NCBI RefSeq assembly: GCF_001625215.2
Contig: NC_030383.2
Span: 59,944,949 to 60,008,948 of the forward strand
DNA: 64,000 bases
Source of the DNA: Daucus carota subsp. sativus
Lineage: Eukaryota > Streptophyta > Magnoliopsida > Apiales > Apiaceae
Direction: 5' to 3'
In this document: one piece after another, positions 13,189-25,408 of the stretch
How the letters are laid out: every line of letters starts with the position of its first letter
Numbering within the stretch: position 1 is the stretch's first letter
Notes under the pieces: model-generated
Databases searched by the model: none
Told to the model about the DNA's origin: nothing
The model's input: only the letters and a program-made list of their open reading frames with translations
Program-made: the position numbers and the translations under genes

Positions 13189-13639
13189 TCGTGCTCGAGT
13201 CTGAACTATTTAGTCGAGCTTGAACTCGAGTCTCACATTGTTTGACTCGTCTCGAACTTTTTACGCTCTTAATTCTGGCATGCGTACTCAAGATGTGTAT
13301 AGTTCCCTTTTATCTGCTGCACTTGTACATCTTCAGATTTTGCGAATCCATATATGAAAAAGAGAATCTGCCTGATGGGGTAGATATATAGCAAACAGGA
13401 AAGAAATGAAATAACTCAAGAACCCTCAAGATTCATATATATGCTGTCAAACAATTTCATATGAAAAAAAAATTAAAAGGAAAAAATTTAAAAGCATTTA
13501 CTATTCAATTTCATACGAATTGCCCTCTTGTCATGATATTTAGTAAGTGGAGTTCAACTTATATTCTTCAATAATCAATATATTAAATGAATGTTAATAT
13601 GTGTTCATTCACTTCATACTAATTTATTTACTGCTGTAC

Positions 13640-13911
13640 TTTTGTTTGAGAGCGCCTGGTTGGAGAATGGAGATAATACATGGCAGCGCTTTCAGAAGAC
13701 GGCAGCGGTGTCCCCAAATTTTGACATGGAAAAAATCACTGCCAAATTTAAATTTGAGGATCAGATACTCTACATTGTACAGCCGAAGGTTATTGCTTCA
13801 GAAAGGAAACAATCACAAGAAGCTAGTGGCGAATGCTCAGACTCCAGAGCTTCATCATAAGTCTATCAATGAGAAGAAGCATCCAGACAACATAAATGAT
13901 GAAAGCTAAGC
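13640..13911 (+). pseudogene. RTM2-like (HSP20-domain) fragment, copy 1
   Basis: The frame reads ESAWLENGDNTWQRFQKTA, then FDMEKITAKF and DQILYIVQPKV, which is the second half of an HSP20/alpha-crystallin domain. It resembles RTM2-like proteins, small-HSP relatives with a C-terminal membrane anchor that in Arabidopsis restrict potyvirus long-distance movement. After TAA at 13858-13860 the homologous continuation (SINEKKHPDNINDES) is in another frame and then stops. The 5' half of the domain and the membrane anchor are missing. The same segment occurs at 26664, 33925 and 35848. Confidence 0.65.
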
Positions 13912-14137
13912 AGACGTAAACGCAAACATACAATCATGTTAAAACATATTGATGATATTAGTAAATAAATAATGTGAAAAGATTGCAAATGAAGCATCTA
14001 AAAGGAAACCATCTGTAATTGATCCGGAAAACCTATGCAACTTTAAATGCTAGAAATGAGCAAGCAACTTCAAATGATAGAAATTTAGCAAACAACTTTA
14101 GATGGTGATTATTTAGCAAAAAAAAATAAAAAATTTT

Positions 14138-15619
14138 CACTACAACAGATTCAGCATCACACAACGGTTTTTGCCCGTTGTCTGAGACCACGGAAAACCG
14201 TGATCTATCGAGACGCCGTCTGATATGCGTATCAGACAACGGTGCGCACCGTTGTGTGATAGTGCTGAACACGATGGTTTACGTTAAAAAAATTGTTGTG
14301 CAACACCCAGAACCAACAACGTTTTCTCTTAAACGTGGTGTTGTTAGAAACTCTTCATAACAATAGTTGTTTTCAAAAATGATGTTGTTAGGGAGGATAT
14401 CCACAACAGTTTTTGGATATATTTACTTGTTAATAAGAGTATCAGACAAGATTGTTTGCGTTATAGAGGCTCGTGTTCTACTATCATGTACAACGGGCTT
14501 CGATCGGTGTTCAATTGTGTAAGGCTCCTTATAACAATAATTTATATAATGAAACTATTGTGTGAAAGCTCTTCTACAACGGTTTTTGTTGTGAATGCTC
14601 GAATAATATTGACTTAGACAATGGTTTATTACTACTATTTACTTATTTGTATATGTCTTAGACAACGATTTTATTTTTAAAATTGTGTTGTTTGTAGGTC
14701 TTGAGACAACTGTTTTCTTTTTCTTGTCCTTTTGTATTTAGTTATGTCACACAATGGTTTAACATAACCTAATTAAACCATGCTCAAGAATATAATTAAC
14801 AAGCCATAAATTAGTAACAAAAGTTTTCATTACCAACTACAATTTCAACATACAATCACATACAAAATTGTCACAGAAGATCTAAGGAAACAATATCTTA
14901 AACCAAAGGTGATTACCAAAATGGACATAAGTTAAATGATAATCTAAAACACGATCAGGTTAGGCCTTAAAGTGCAGAAGGTATGCGACATTGCCACCCA
15001 ATTTGTTTGCAAGCACCAAATTCTACTAACAAAAGCTCAACTGGAAAAGAGAAGAACTACTTTGCAGAGGCAGCTTGTTCCCACTTATAGCTGCTTTGAA
15101 TATTTAGAAGAAGAATGGACTTTGCACCTGAACACAAAAGTAAGAAGTTGAAGTGAGTAATTATAGAAGATAAAAAGATTTGATATTTAAAATAGAGGAA
15201 GACAGTTACCAGGGAACGACCAAGTAAAAACAAATGAAGGTTGCCTAGAAGCTTGGAAATATATTTATAAGCAAGAAGATATTGCATGGTATGTTGTGTT
15301 AGTCAATAAGTAAGATTTGGAGAATGATGAGTCAGGTCAGAAGTCTATATTTGATGTCACAGCACTAGAGAGATCTTTAGCCTGGACTCTAGATTCTCCA
15401 AACAGTTGTCTAACATGCATCATTACACAATACCACAGTTAAGAAACCGTTGTCTGATTAAATTTACTAGACAACAGTTTTTTAACCGTTGTAGGTCGTA
15501 GGTGTTGGACAATAGTTTTTCGAGGACGAAAAGAAAGTGTTGTGTCTTTTTTCCAAACAACGCTTTTTTCATCGTGCGTTGTCTGATCAGTGTTGTCTAA
15601 TGGTGTTTTTGTTGTAGTG
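14138..15619. mobile_element. Non-autonomous CACTA element
   Basis: Left end CACTACAACAGATTCAGC and right end TTTTTGTTGTAGTG are inverted, with TTT on both sides. Subterminal ACAACGG and CCGTTGT motifs recur near both ends. The 1.48-kb interior has no recognisable transposase. The flanks are the RTM2/DRB composite segment, so the element split copy 1 of that segment. Confidence 0.8.
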
Positions 15620-16224
15620 TTTAGATGGTGATTACAGATGAGAAACTTGGAAACAAATTTTTAAGGGTCTAGAAAGGGTTTCTAGGTTTAAGACAGTGCT
15701 CATAGTCATCTGTGTCAATTGACCAAATTTTAACTAAAATTTTCATAGAGTGTATAATTGAAAAAAAATAAATTAAAAAAACAATATACATCATCTACAT
15801 TTGAATGTATATTTCGGATTCTAAAAATTATATAAATTATATATAAAACTCAGTTAAAGTTGGGTCAATTTGACCCAAAAAAAGTGAAAACTGGACATGT
15901 AATTTAGAACAGGAATATGTATATTTTTATAGTGAAACCAAACAATCATGAAAGGCCTTCATATCAAGACCTCTTACCTTGCCAAATGAAAGCAATAATG
16001 ACAAGAAGCCAGTTATGTCTATAGTTGTGTTAGGTATCAAAGTGAATTAAGCATTAAATTAAGCTTTGAGGTTTTAAAAAATGTCCTGATAAAAATGAAA
16101 GGGAAAAAAACAAATTAAGATGACCAGGTCTTAACAAACTTTCTCGCAAACAAGCAATAACTGAGGAGGCACATATATACATGAGGACAAGTCATGAGGA
16201 AACACATCTGAAAACATTCTATTT

Positions 16225-16277
16225 ACGTTCCATATATAAAAGCAGTGTAAGCAGCCCTTGCAGCATTAACTTCTGTT
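16225..16277 (-). pseudogene. DRB fragment, copy 1 (last residues of dsRBD3)
   Basis: About 50 bp match the end of the third dsRNA-binding domain exon of the DRB genes (the ANAARAAYTAF region on the minus strand) and then break off at TTAGAATTC. It lies the same distance past the RTM2-like piece as in the other copies once the CACTA insertion is removed. Confidence 0.6.
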
Positions 16278-16329
16278 AGAATTCAAATTTGCATTAATTA
16301 TAATTAGTAGGTGATCCTGAAATTATGGT

Positions 16330-16513
16330 AGGCAAGTGCTACATGCACAAAATTGGGTACATAATTTTACACAAAATGACATGGCAGTCTAGGTGGGGAG
16401 TTTTAATTGGTGCTATTAATGCATGTGCAGGGGGCCCATTTCAATCACAAGTTGACACATACTTATTTTGTGAATATTTCTGTATCCAATTCTGTGCATG
16501 TAGCATTTTCCCA
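16330..16513. mobile_element. MITE with TGCTACATGCACA ends
   Basis: Left GCAAGTGCTACATGCACAAA and right GTGCATGTAGCATTTTCCC form an inverted repeat of about 45 bp. It is the same family as the elements in intron 6 of TPS1 and TPS4. No coding capacity. Confidence 0.7.
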
Positions 16514-17287
16514 GAATAATAGCTGGGTTCTTAAATAGTGTCCAGGAAGTAAGGTAGGCGAGTTTGAACTTTGAAGTCTGCATGGCTGTCCAGAAAACCT
16601 GCATAAAAACTAGCTAACTGGTCTTAGCCTTGGTCTTATATAAGTATATGAAGGCTGAATAAATGTACAGTATATGCAAGCAATGATGCCAGACAACTTA
16701 TATCTTAGCCTATAAATAAGGGTTGGCTATTGTATTGGATGTAGAACACAACGAGTGAAGAAAATTGAGAGAAAGAAAAAGAGCTGAAGCTCTTGAGAGA
16801 AAAGAAAGGCTGAAGCCTAGTGTGTGACATCTTTGTGTAAGAAAAATATAAGTATTGTAGCTGCGTGTTACATTAATATACAAGTTGTGTGTTTGCATCT
16901 GATTATTATCGAAGTTTTTCCTGTTTGTGATGTCGGTACTGTTCATAACATGAGCCAAATTACTAATTTACATCTAATCTATAAAACTAAATATAGTCAT
17001 GAGTGATCTTGTTAGATTCGTATTCACGAGTACTTTAATACGGTGAAGTTTTTATATTTAATGCTAATACGAAATGAAAAATATTAACGATCAAAAGTGT
17101 GTGTTGGCAAACGTGAAAAATACAAACACGAAAAGTGTTTAGAGACGGAGGGAGTAATAAATGATGTGTAATCTTGCTACAGATTTCTTACAGACGTGGT
17201 TCGACAAATATAGCCATCCATAGCAGGTTGACTATAATTATAGACAAGGGGTGGTTGTGGGTGGAGTGTACTTTTTTGAATTGACTA
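16514..17287. other. Gene-free; possible retrotransposon LTR remnant
   Basis: TATAAATAAGG near 16711 is followed by a purine-rich GAGAGAAAGAAAAAGAGC tract and a stretch ending CATCTGATTATTATCG near 16910. This resembles the R-U5 part of a plant Copia LTR, but I could not define either end or a target duplication. No coding sequence is supported. Confidence 0.3.
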
Positions 17288-17599
17288 CTCCCTCCGACCC
17301 ATTGATTAGTATACATATGGGGAGCGGCACGAGGTTTAGAAAAAGTGTAATTTAGTGAGGAAAAATGAGAAAATTGGGTGAAGTGGTGGGACCCATTAAT
17401 ATTTCATGTGTAAAATGAGTGTAGTGGGAGTAAAGTGGTGGGACTTACTAATATTTCATGTATAAAATGGGTATAGTGGAAGAAAGTAGTGGGTGTTTTT
17501 AAGTTTTTATATTATAAAAACTTACTATTTTTGGTATGTATACAATTGATGAGACGTCTCAAAAAGAAAACTGTATACAATTCAATGGGACAGAGGGAG
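17288..17599. mobile_element. Stowaway-like MITE
   Basis: CTCCCTCCGACCC at the left and GGGACAGAGGGAG at the right, flanked by TA duplications. Size 312 bp. Contains short internal repeats of GTGGGACTTACTAATATTTCATGT. Confidence 0.75.
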
Positions 17600-18856
17600 T
17601 ATAATTTTTATAAGCTTTTAACTAAGGGTTTCTCATGGTTAGAGATGCTCTAAGATAATAGATATTGATGTGTTTGTTAGTATACATCAAAATCTTAAAA
17701 ATCTCTTCAAAATGTATGAGATTTTAATAGACTTGTGTTAAAATTTGCCAACTCAGCGTGAAATTAAATCATTTGTAATCTATTAAAATATATTATTAAG
17801 CAATAAAAATCAACGCCCTCCCATTGACAAAAAATATTTTATTTTCCTTACATTTTTTTAATATCGAAAAATATGAGAAAAAGACCCAAATATCATAATT
17901 TTAGCATTATGATATTACATTATGTCTCCGTCTCTGTCTCCGTCTGTTTTTGTCTTTTAAATGTTTGTCGATCATACATGATATATTAGAAATACTTGCT
18001 AGAAATTCAATGTAAAACTTTACAATGATGTTATTATCGAAGTTGTTTGTTTCAAATATTGCCTTGTCAAATTAAAATTGTCTGTTTTATTTCCGAATGT
18101 AAATTAAGAGGGGTGTATTGGCTTGAGATTTCAAAATATTTTTTTGCATTCATGAAATCCGAGGGTATTCAATTAGGATTGTTTGAAATCTATTAAAATT
18201 TTGAGGTATTCAATTGGGATTTCAAATTATACTATAAAATCTGGTAGTATTCAATTGCGATTTTAAATTATACTTTAAAATATGATGGTATTCAATTGGG
18301 ATTGTTTAAAATCCATTAAAATCTGATGGTATTCAAATGCTGATGGGTTTTTTTGCATTTCATAAAATAATGGATTTTGTGGCATTCTTCGGTGTATTTT
18401 AAGTTTTTTGAAATCCTATCAAAATCAATGGGATTTTGAAGTATTGTGCTTAAATCCTATCAATTCTGCGACATTTTATCAAGAATCCGCACAAAATCAA
18501 AATCAGACACAATCCATTAAAATTCATAAACTAAAAACAATCTATTAAAATCTCAATCGAATATACCACTCTAAAGCAAAATGTGTCAGTAAAGAGACAG
18601 GACTTTAGGTGTCAGTAAATGGAAGCCCTTTCAGAGAATTCAGAATGTGTAAGTAATGTGTAGAGGTGTTGGATCAAGGTGAACTTTTGAATTTTGCACC
18701 TCCAGAAAAGAGTTACAGTATCATAATTAATCAATTTCTCACTCAATAATGAGGTGGTATTGTCTTTTATAGTATAGCAATTATTTATAGAATTAACGAG
18801 TAAATAATAGAAATACGTTGATATATGAACTATTTGTGTGCAACTATATATTCAAA
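17600..18856. other. Gene-free repeat region with MITE-like element at about 18108-18577
   Basis: The 17650-17820 part is a repeat also found split at 41210-41900. At 18108-18577 the left end GGGGTGTATTGGCTTGAG and right end CAATCGAATATACCACTC are imperfect inverted repeats. Between them, units of about 55 bp built on GGTATTCAATTGGGATT are repeated in tandem. No coding sequence is seen. Confidence 0.5.
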
Positions 18857-19776
18857 CTAGTTGAGAAGCCGCGCGTTGCAGCGGCCTATAAAAATTATAT
18901 TAATGATTCAATATTAATGCAATAATTTTGTGGCTGTCGATCATAAGTATATTATTGATTAAAAATTAATATTTGTAGGATAAAATAAATTTTATATTAT
19001 AAAAATCTTGATGTAATACCAATACTATCGCAAAATTGGACATGGTGAAAAATTGAAAATAAATTTCTACACGTAATTAACAATTTAAAGCACGACGAAT
19101 CTTAATTTTATTTGTGTTTTGTTTTTGAAAAGTATTCTTGTTCTTACATTATCACCTTCTTCCAATTTTTTCGGATTGATTGTGCACAAAAACATCTAAC
19201 TTAAATCCGTGAGATAGCGTTCTATAACTACCTTGCTTAGAATAACCAACAAACATACATCACTAATAGTTAATTTATTGATATGATCCATCAATATTAT
19301 GTCAAGACTATATTCTTCTCCGGATTTGTCGACTCCCACATAGCCTCCACTTATCACTTATCGTTGCAAAAAACGGCACCACCGAGTTAGAATTCGAGCA
19401 AGAGAACTATCACCAGAGAGAGGTAGGGTACAGTTGTGGTATGGAGAGAGAGTCGGTTGTGTTTAGATCATCCAAAACCCTACGACCTATAGGGGTATTT
19501 ATAGGTGCAGAGAGACTTGTATGCTACTCTTTCCCATAATTAAATAATCTGAAACAAAATCAGATTAAAACTTTCAAGCTACTATATTCCATAAATAATC
19601 TGAAGCAAAATCAGATTCTGAAACTTACTTCTAATATATCTGAAACTAAAAAAGATAATTCTAATTTTTGATATTTTTAATCCAAAAATTCCAGAAAACT
19701 AAAAAAATAGAACGGAGCGATGTGAGAGGCGCCACCTATACGCCCATCGCTTCTCCTCTTTATATAAGTATATTGA
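18857..19776 (-). mobile_element. Non-autonomous Helitron
   Basis: On the minus strand the element starts TCAATATACTTATATAAAG and ends CTAG. A GC-rich hairpin (GCCGC...GCGGC) lies about 10 nt before the CTAG. The insertion lies between A and T. These are the three diagnostic Helitron features. The 920-bp interior has no Rep/helicase. A relative with the same ends is at 46320-47600 in the STP gene. Confidence 0.85.
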
Positions 19777-20783
19777 TTGATTGATTGAGTTATTGCATAT
19801 ATTAATTTTTATTTTTGATATATGGATCTCATTAATTAATATAACAAGAGACTCTCTCCCCTTATAGAAAAATCGAATATCTAGTATAATGTAAACATTA
19901 TTAATATGTTAAAATCATAATTTAGCAATGTACTATCATATATAGAAGTCTTTTATATTTTTCTTGAAATGGCATTGAATAGAGTACATTGTTAAAAATT
20001 CTAAAATCTATTGATTTTTGAAATTCACAAGTCGGCTAGCATCAAAAATATTTTACTAAATCTGAATGAAATATTATAAATCTTTAAGAATATTAAGAAT
20101 TTTCATTAGGTATCTGATTTATTTCAGAAGGCTTTTTTTTTTTACAAACAAATGATTTTATTAACACATCGGAAACCAGCTGGGACAAACCCCCGAACTG
20201 TCAACTACAATCTGATTGTGAAACAAAAAACAAGCTAAACAAATAGCCGTTTTGTTTTCAGATCGCTTGACACATTGAATATTTAAATTCTTATTTTAGA
20301 AGGCTTTTTAAACCATATACTTTCTCTGTTTTTAATACATAACACTTTGAATTTCTACCCACGTCTCATGATGTGTTTTGCCCATTTTGCTGAAGTTATT
20401 ACTATTTCAAAAATTTATAAACTAGAATATATATGTTATATATTTTTATTTGAAATTACTACTTTAAATATATAACTTGAAGTGGAATATTAATGGTCAT
20501 ATAAAAAAGCAAAACAAGATCACTCTTATTCAGATGATAAAAAATATTAAAACAAAGCACACACTTAACCATAAAGAAGAAAATTACATATGAACATCAG
20601 CTCATCACCATGCAGGTGCATGGCTACTGCCGAACCGAAGTAACCTCAAGGCTCAAACTAGTTTCTCACGGCTTATCTTAAGCTTATTTTGACAGACAAT
20701 AAAATATTAATTGTTTGGCTTATCTTTTATTTTCAAAGATAGTAAAATATTAATTTATGAGCCAAACAAACTATCACTTTGCC
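19777..20783. other. Gene-free TPS3 3' flank
   Basis: AT-rich sequence without supported genes. A scrap at about 20130-20280 containing TGTCAACTACAATCTGATTGTGAAAC also occurs in STP intron 2 (45598-45690) and is an unnamed dispersed repeat. Confidence 0.5.
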
Positions 20784-23015
20784 TCACAAAGGAACAGGCT
20801 GAACGATGAGTGAAAGAATCATATCAATGCCTTTACCATCTTTGCCAGCATATCCATCACTGTCATAGTAAATATAATGAGCTGACCTGCTAGCATTTAG
20901 CATAATCTCAACAGAAGAGCGTGACACTGGCATGTCCCGAGCTCGACAAGCATTTATCTCTCTCCATTTCTTCCTCATTAAATCCCTCATTTCAGCTCGT
21001 GCAGCTTCTTCACTAGTTCCATTGTGGAACATATGACACTGGATTGATTTCGGAACGTCTCCTCTCGCTATCTCATCCTGCATAATATCAGTTGTTGTGA
21101 ATTATTGTTATGTTTATCAGTATACAGAGAATTCCAGTGTGTGCATTTATGTTTGTATATGTGACAATGATGGCTTACAGAGGAAGTTCCATAATCATCA
21201 ACTATGCGACAAAGTGTTCCTGTTAACTGCAATATATAAGGCATAGCCAGTAGACACTCTAATTTTTCCTTTTCTATTGGATTTGCGGAGCAAATGTAAG
21301 ATTGAATTACAACACTAGGTTGTGCTATTGACAATTTGCCGTTGTCCAGGTACTCTTCCAATGTTGGTGTATATCCACTATGATACCACCGCGCCTCCAC
21401 CAAGTAACATTTCACCAGATCAGTATACTAAACAAGATTACGAATTAGAGTTAGGATCATTTTTACAAGTGTTAGGAGATGAAATTAGTAGAAAGTAAGT
21501 ACACATATGATGCATTACCACTTTTTTCAGGTGTGGCAGAACATCAATATTCTGTTCTCTGAAAATGTGATAAACTATCCCATTCACAAAGTTGTAAAGC
21601 GCCAGGAAAAAAATCCTCATGTAGTCGGGCAGAAGTTGAATAGAATGTATATCCCACCTAGAGCAGAAAATGTGTCTATGGAAGTTAAAAAGATGACAGG
21701 AATATTGTACTTCTTTAGAAAAATAAATAAGTACTTGTCCGTGCATATTCTAAACAGGTAAAGGTACCACAAACCTTTCAATGGCATCAGTGAAGAGTTC
21801 GAGCTCATGCAAAGTGCCATATATATCATATATGTCATCTATAACTGAAGTCATTTGTATTGCTTTAGCTACTTCAATTCTGCAATACGCAAATTGTGGT
21901 TCAGGAATAATTCCCACCATCCATATGAAGGATTCCACCAGCTTATCTCTAGCGAAGCTCACTTTCGTGGACAGACGTAGTTCCTTCCACCACCTGGACA
22001 TTTCAAATGCATGAAGAGCAATGACAGATTAAAGGTATATTTTTAGTGACATATCTCTTCCATGACTACCTTGATGCAATTTTGAGTTCCTCTTGGTATA
22101 ATCCTTGGACAGTGTTGTAGTCCAACTTAGCAAGCTCTAGTAATGCAGGATTCATGTTATTGATTCTTCCGTAGAAATCTATATACCACCTGGCCTCTAA
22201 TCTTGGCATCCTCCAATTCAATGGAAGTTCCAAGGCATGTCTGACATTAATCCCAAGATTTGGATCAATTATATCATCTAAATTTTCTTTAAGGATTTTA
22301 GACGTAAAGCTCCATGCATCCTCCATTATAGACTCTCCTTCAGAGGAGAAGTAGTACGCTTCGTACAAACTCAAGACTCCTTTGAAACAATTGCAAAGAC
22401 AGCCTTTGAAGCTTCCATTCTCCATAAAGTACTTGAAAACATCTTCACATCACAAAAAACACAAATCACGATAGAGAATAAAAGGCATCACCAGTACATG
22501 CATATACATGTTGTTTTGTAGCCAAACAAAACTAAAAAATAAAAAAGGTATCGGACCTTGTGAGATATCATATCCATGTTGTCTGAGAAGTCTAAATTTT
22601 AGAGCAGCAGCATGCAAATCATTCCTTTCCAACGTCTCAGAACTCTGATCATCCTCATATATCTTCATCAAGATACTCTTTATTTCGTGTTCAAAATGAT
22701 AACCCAATCCAAGTCTTTGCAAATTATCAATCAGCTCGAGTTGATCTAAATTAGGCTTAGCAACATCATTCAACATCTCTATCACATTTTCTTTCAACTC
22801 ATTCACTCGTCCATTGAAACGTTCTCCCTGTTTAGCATGAGTAACAACTTAATCAGAATAACTAAACTAACCGATGAAAGATTCAAGAAAGAAACATATA
22901 TTACCGTGTAATCAGTGGTTAAGGACTGCACAAAATCGTTGGTCCAAATGCAAGGTTGGTAATTAGCAGACCGTCTAATAACAGGCAGCTGATGTTTAGC
23001 AATTAGCGTACTCAT
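20784..23015 (-). CDS. TPS3: class I terpene synthase, TPS-b type, 551 aa, no transit peptide
   Basis: Seven minus-strand exons: 23015-22905, 22827-22557, 22442-22070, 21993-21775, 21657-21519, 21427-21179, 21077-20784, totalling 1656 nt with phases matching the paralogues. Exon 2 is one codon longer (an extra Asp in YEDDQSS). RRSANYQPCIW gives RRx8W at 14-24, DDIYD is at 304-308 and DDYGTSSDE near 448-456. An in-frame TGA lies five codons before ATG 23015, supporting the start and the lack of a transit peptide. Differences within otherwise conserved positions include CNCFKGV for CEDAKGV in exon 3 and FAYCRIE for FGYCRIE before the DDxxD motif, which could affect product range. The promoter and 5' exons are duplicated in decayed form at 23964-24420. 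Confidence 0.9.
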
Positions 23016-23060
23016 CTTATAACTTTGTCAATGCAGAATATAGTATGCACTACTCATGCT

Positions 23061-23070
23061 ACTTATATAG
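23061..23070 (-). promoter_or_regulatory. Likely TATA box of TPS3
   Basis: The minus strand reads CTATATAAGT about 46-55 bp upstream of the ATG. A matching box in the duplicated copy is at 24321-24330. The distance leaves a very short 5' UTR. Confidence 0.5.
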
Positions 23071-23963
23071 TAGTAACAAGGCTCCCTGTACGGACGTCTC
23101 CAGAACTTCTGGTGACATTCGTCGTCACTTGTAGAAAAAATTAACATTCGATACACTTAAAACATGTTGGGCGATACTAAAAGTTGTCCCAACTCATAAA
23201 AATTTCAAGGTCTGTGTTCTTAAACTTTTAATTGAAGCTGTTATTTCAAAGTTTGTGTTCTAATTAAAAAAACTACGGCAATCGTTGAATTGAAGTTGTT
23301 ATTTTGTTAGTATATATTTTCTTTCCTTGCTTTCTTTGTACTGGTTGGTTTTTTCCTTGATGAAATCCAAATATTGCATTTTAAGGTACAGATGGTTGGC
23401 ACTTGGCAGAGTCATGTTCAACATATATAACCCGTCAATCATGAGAAAATAAAATAAAATGGTTATCAGCAGGCTAGCTTATCGGTACGGCGTGTTGGCC
23501 CGGAAATTGGTGCCATACCTGTCTCACATAAACTTTGTTTGTCATTCTGTTCATAATTAGTTTTGCTCCTCATCCTCAAAGATATTTAATGTTTTATTTC
23601 CACAACCCGTTGTTATATATATTTTAGAAAGACCATGTGGTGTTTTGGCCATCAAAATGTTAGACGATACATGATATTTTATTTAGACCTTTTTTGTGAA
23701 TGTGATATTTAGGATATTATGTTTCAGAACAGTGGTGTAAAGCCCGAATAAATATAGACTTCATGAGTTAGTCGTCCTTCACACCACTAAGTGCGTATTC
23801 TGCTAGTGTTTTTCTGGGTCTCAGAGCATCAAGGTCCTGGAATTTTGATGTTAATATAAGTAAATTACTTGTTTATCTAATCAATTAAATAAACTAAGCC
23901 CTTCTAGTTCTTCTTCATGTAATAAAAGCCATCATTACCATTTTGAAACAATACATTAAAAAG
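23071..23963. other. Gene-free region between TPS3 and its decayed 5' duplicate
   Basis: Apart from upstream promoter sequence to about 23160, which is shared with 24330-24410, I see no gene and no clear element ends. The tail (about 23270-23460) shares blocks with 25190-25390, for example GAAATCCAAATATTGCATTTT, which indicates a further duplicated flank. Confidence 0.45.
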
Positions 23964-24248
23964 TCATCGTCTAAATTAGGCTTAGCAACATCATTCAACA
24001 TCTCTATCACATTTTCTTTCAACTCGTTCACCCGTCCATTGAAACGTTCTCCCTGTTTAGCATGAGTAACAACTTAATCAAAATTTAATAACTAAAGTAA
24101 CCGAAGAAAGATTTAAAAAAGAAACATTACCGTGTAATCAGTGGTTAAGGATTGCACCAAATTAATCGTTGGTCCAAATGCAAGGTTGGTAATTAGCAGA
24201 CCGTCTAGTAATAACAGGCAGCGGATGTTTAACAATAAGAGTATTCAT
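23964..24248 (-). pseudogene. Decayed 5' duplicate of TPS3 (exon 1, intron 1, start of exon 2)
   Basis: Exon 1 is at 24248-24131 and is 118 nt instead of 111: extra bases after RRSANYQPCIWTND and within the ATAACAGG region break the frame. Exon 2 starts near 24056 and is cut at about 23964 after the VAKPNLD codons. The upstream sequence to about 24420 matches the TPS3 promoter. Nothing of exons 3-7 follows, so the copy is dead. Confidence 0.85.
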
Positions 24249-24420
24249 CTTATAACTTTGTCGATGCAGAATATAGTATGCACTATCTTTGTTAATGAAA
24301 ATGCATGCTCTACTGATGCTACTTATATAGTAACAAGGCTTCCTGTATGATAGTCACCAGAACTTCTGCTGACAGTAGTCACTTGTAGATAAAAAATTAA
24401 CATTGGGGCAACAGTACTGA

Positions 24421-25408
24421 AAGTTGCCCCAGCCCACGTTAAGTTGCTTGAGGCCTTTTTTCTCGTTTTTCTTACTGCAGCAAACTCTAATATAAATTCA
24501 AAATTAAAAGAAATTTTTTAATTTTTTAGGCAAAATTTACAAATCAACCGAACAGATACATTCAATTTACCTGCTGTTTTAACAAAAGTAAAAAGAATAA
24601 AATTTTGAAAATGATATAATGAGAAAATATAATTCAGCATAAAGCAACCATTAAGAAGAGTAAAAGAAGCTTGAACAGAATACGATATGTTTTCATTGCT
24701 TCTGTGAATGAGCCATACAATGTTCTTTTATCATGATGTGCAACAAACACAGGTACCGACTAGACAGCCCTAGAGGTCAAAAACCTTGTACTAGAGCCAG
24801 CATAGCTGGGGGACCAAGAGGCCTACACAGTACTAGCTACAAACTGAATGTATAAATATTGCAATTTGTATTATTTAACACATACTAACAAACTACTGAT
24901 AATCATATACTCCAATATGATAACCATACTAAATTCAAAGAATGGCAACTGTAGCACTCTAGCAAAGAATGGGGGGCGGCCTGTTAAACCAAAAAAATGA
25001 TAGTCATGCTCCTTCCCTTCATGACCTTTGTCAGCTGATAAAACCACATGTTTCCAGGAAATTAGGAATGATTCAATCTGCAATATCAAGTTACAAAAAC
25101 TTTTCTGTTCCTGGTTGCATAGATTGCAAAACTGAATTAATTATTACATATAAATTTCAAAGTTTGTAGTAAAAAAACTCCTAATATAATCGTTTAATTG
25201 AAGAAGTTATTTTTAGAAGTATTTTCTTTCTTTCTTTCTTTGTTCTTGTCAAAAACCCTCCGAAGAAATGGAGGCTTTTCCTTGAAGAAATCCAAATATT
25301 GCATTTTCCGTTGATAATACTAAAGCATATATATCCTTGCGCAGAGTCATGTACAAACATAACGGGTCAATCATGCGAAAATCAAATCACACATGATGAC
25401 ATGAGCAT
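24421..25408. other. Gene-free region, unidentified
   Basis: No supported coding sequence. The block at 24680-25090 is less AT-rich and could be a gene fragment or UTR remnant, but I cannot match it to a family. From about 25190 it shares sequence with 23290-23460. Confidence 0.4.

Larger units (their letters stand above)
11805..13265. repeat. Old dispersed repeat rich in CGAGCTCGA-type motifs, with nested insertions
   Basis: Starts GTGAGCTAATCGAGTTTAACTCG and ends with GTCGAGCTTGAACTCGAG. A second copy is at 33355-33725. The copy here is interrupted by a SINE-like element (12205-13188), which is itself interrupted by a CACTA element (12305-13157). Family not identified. Confidence 0.5.

Noticed and set aside
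13872..16300. Biosynthetic link between RTM2-like/DRB genes and the terpene synthases
   Set aside because: The RTM2-like copies are broken and no cytochrome P450, transferase or other pathway gene is present, so a metabolic gene cluster beyond the TPS array is not supported.
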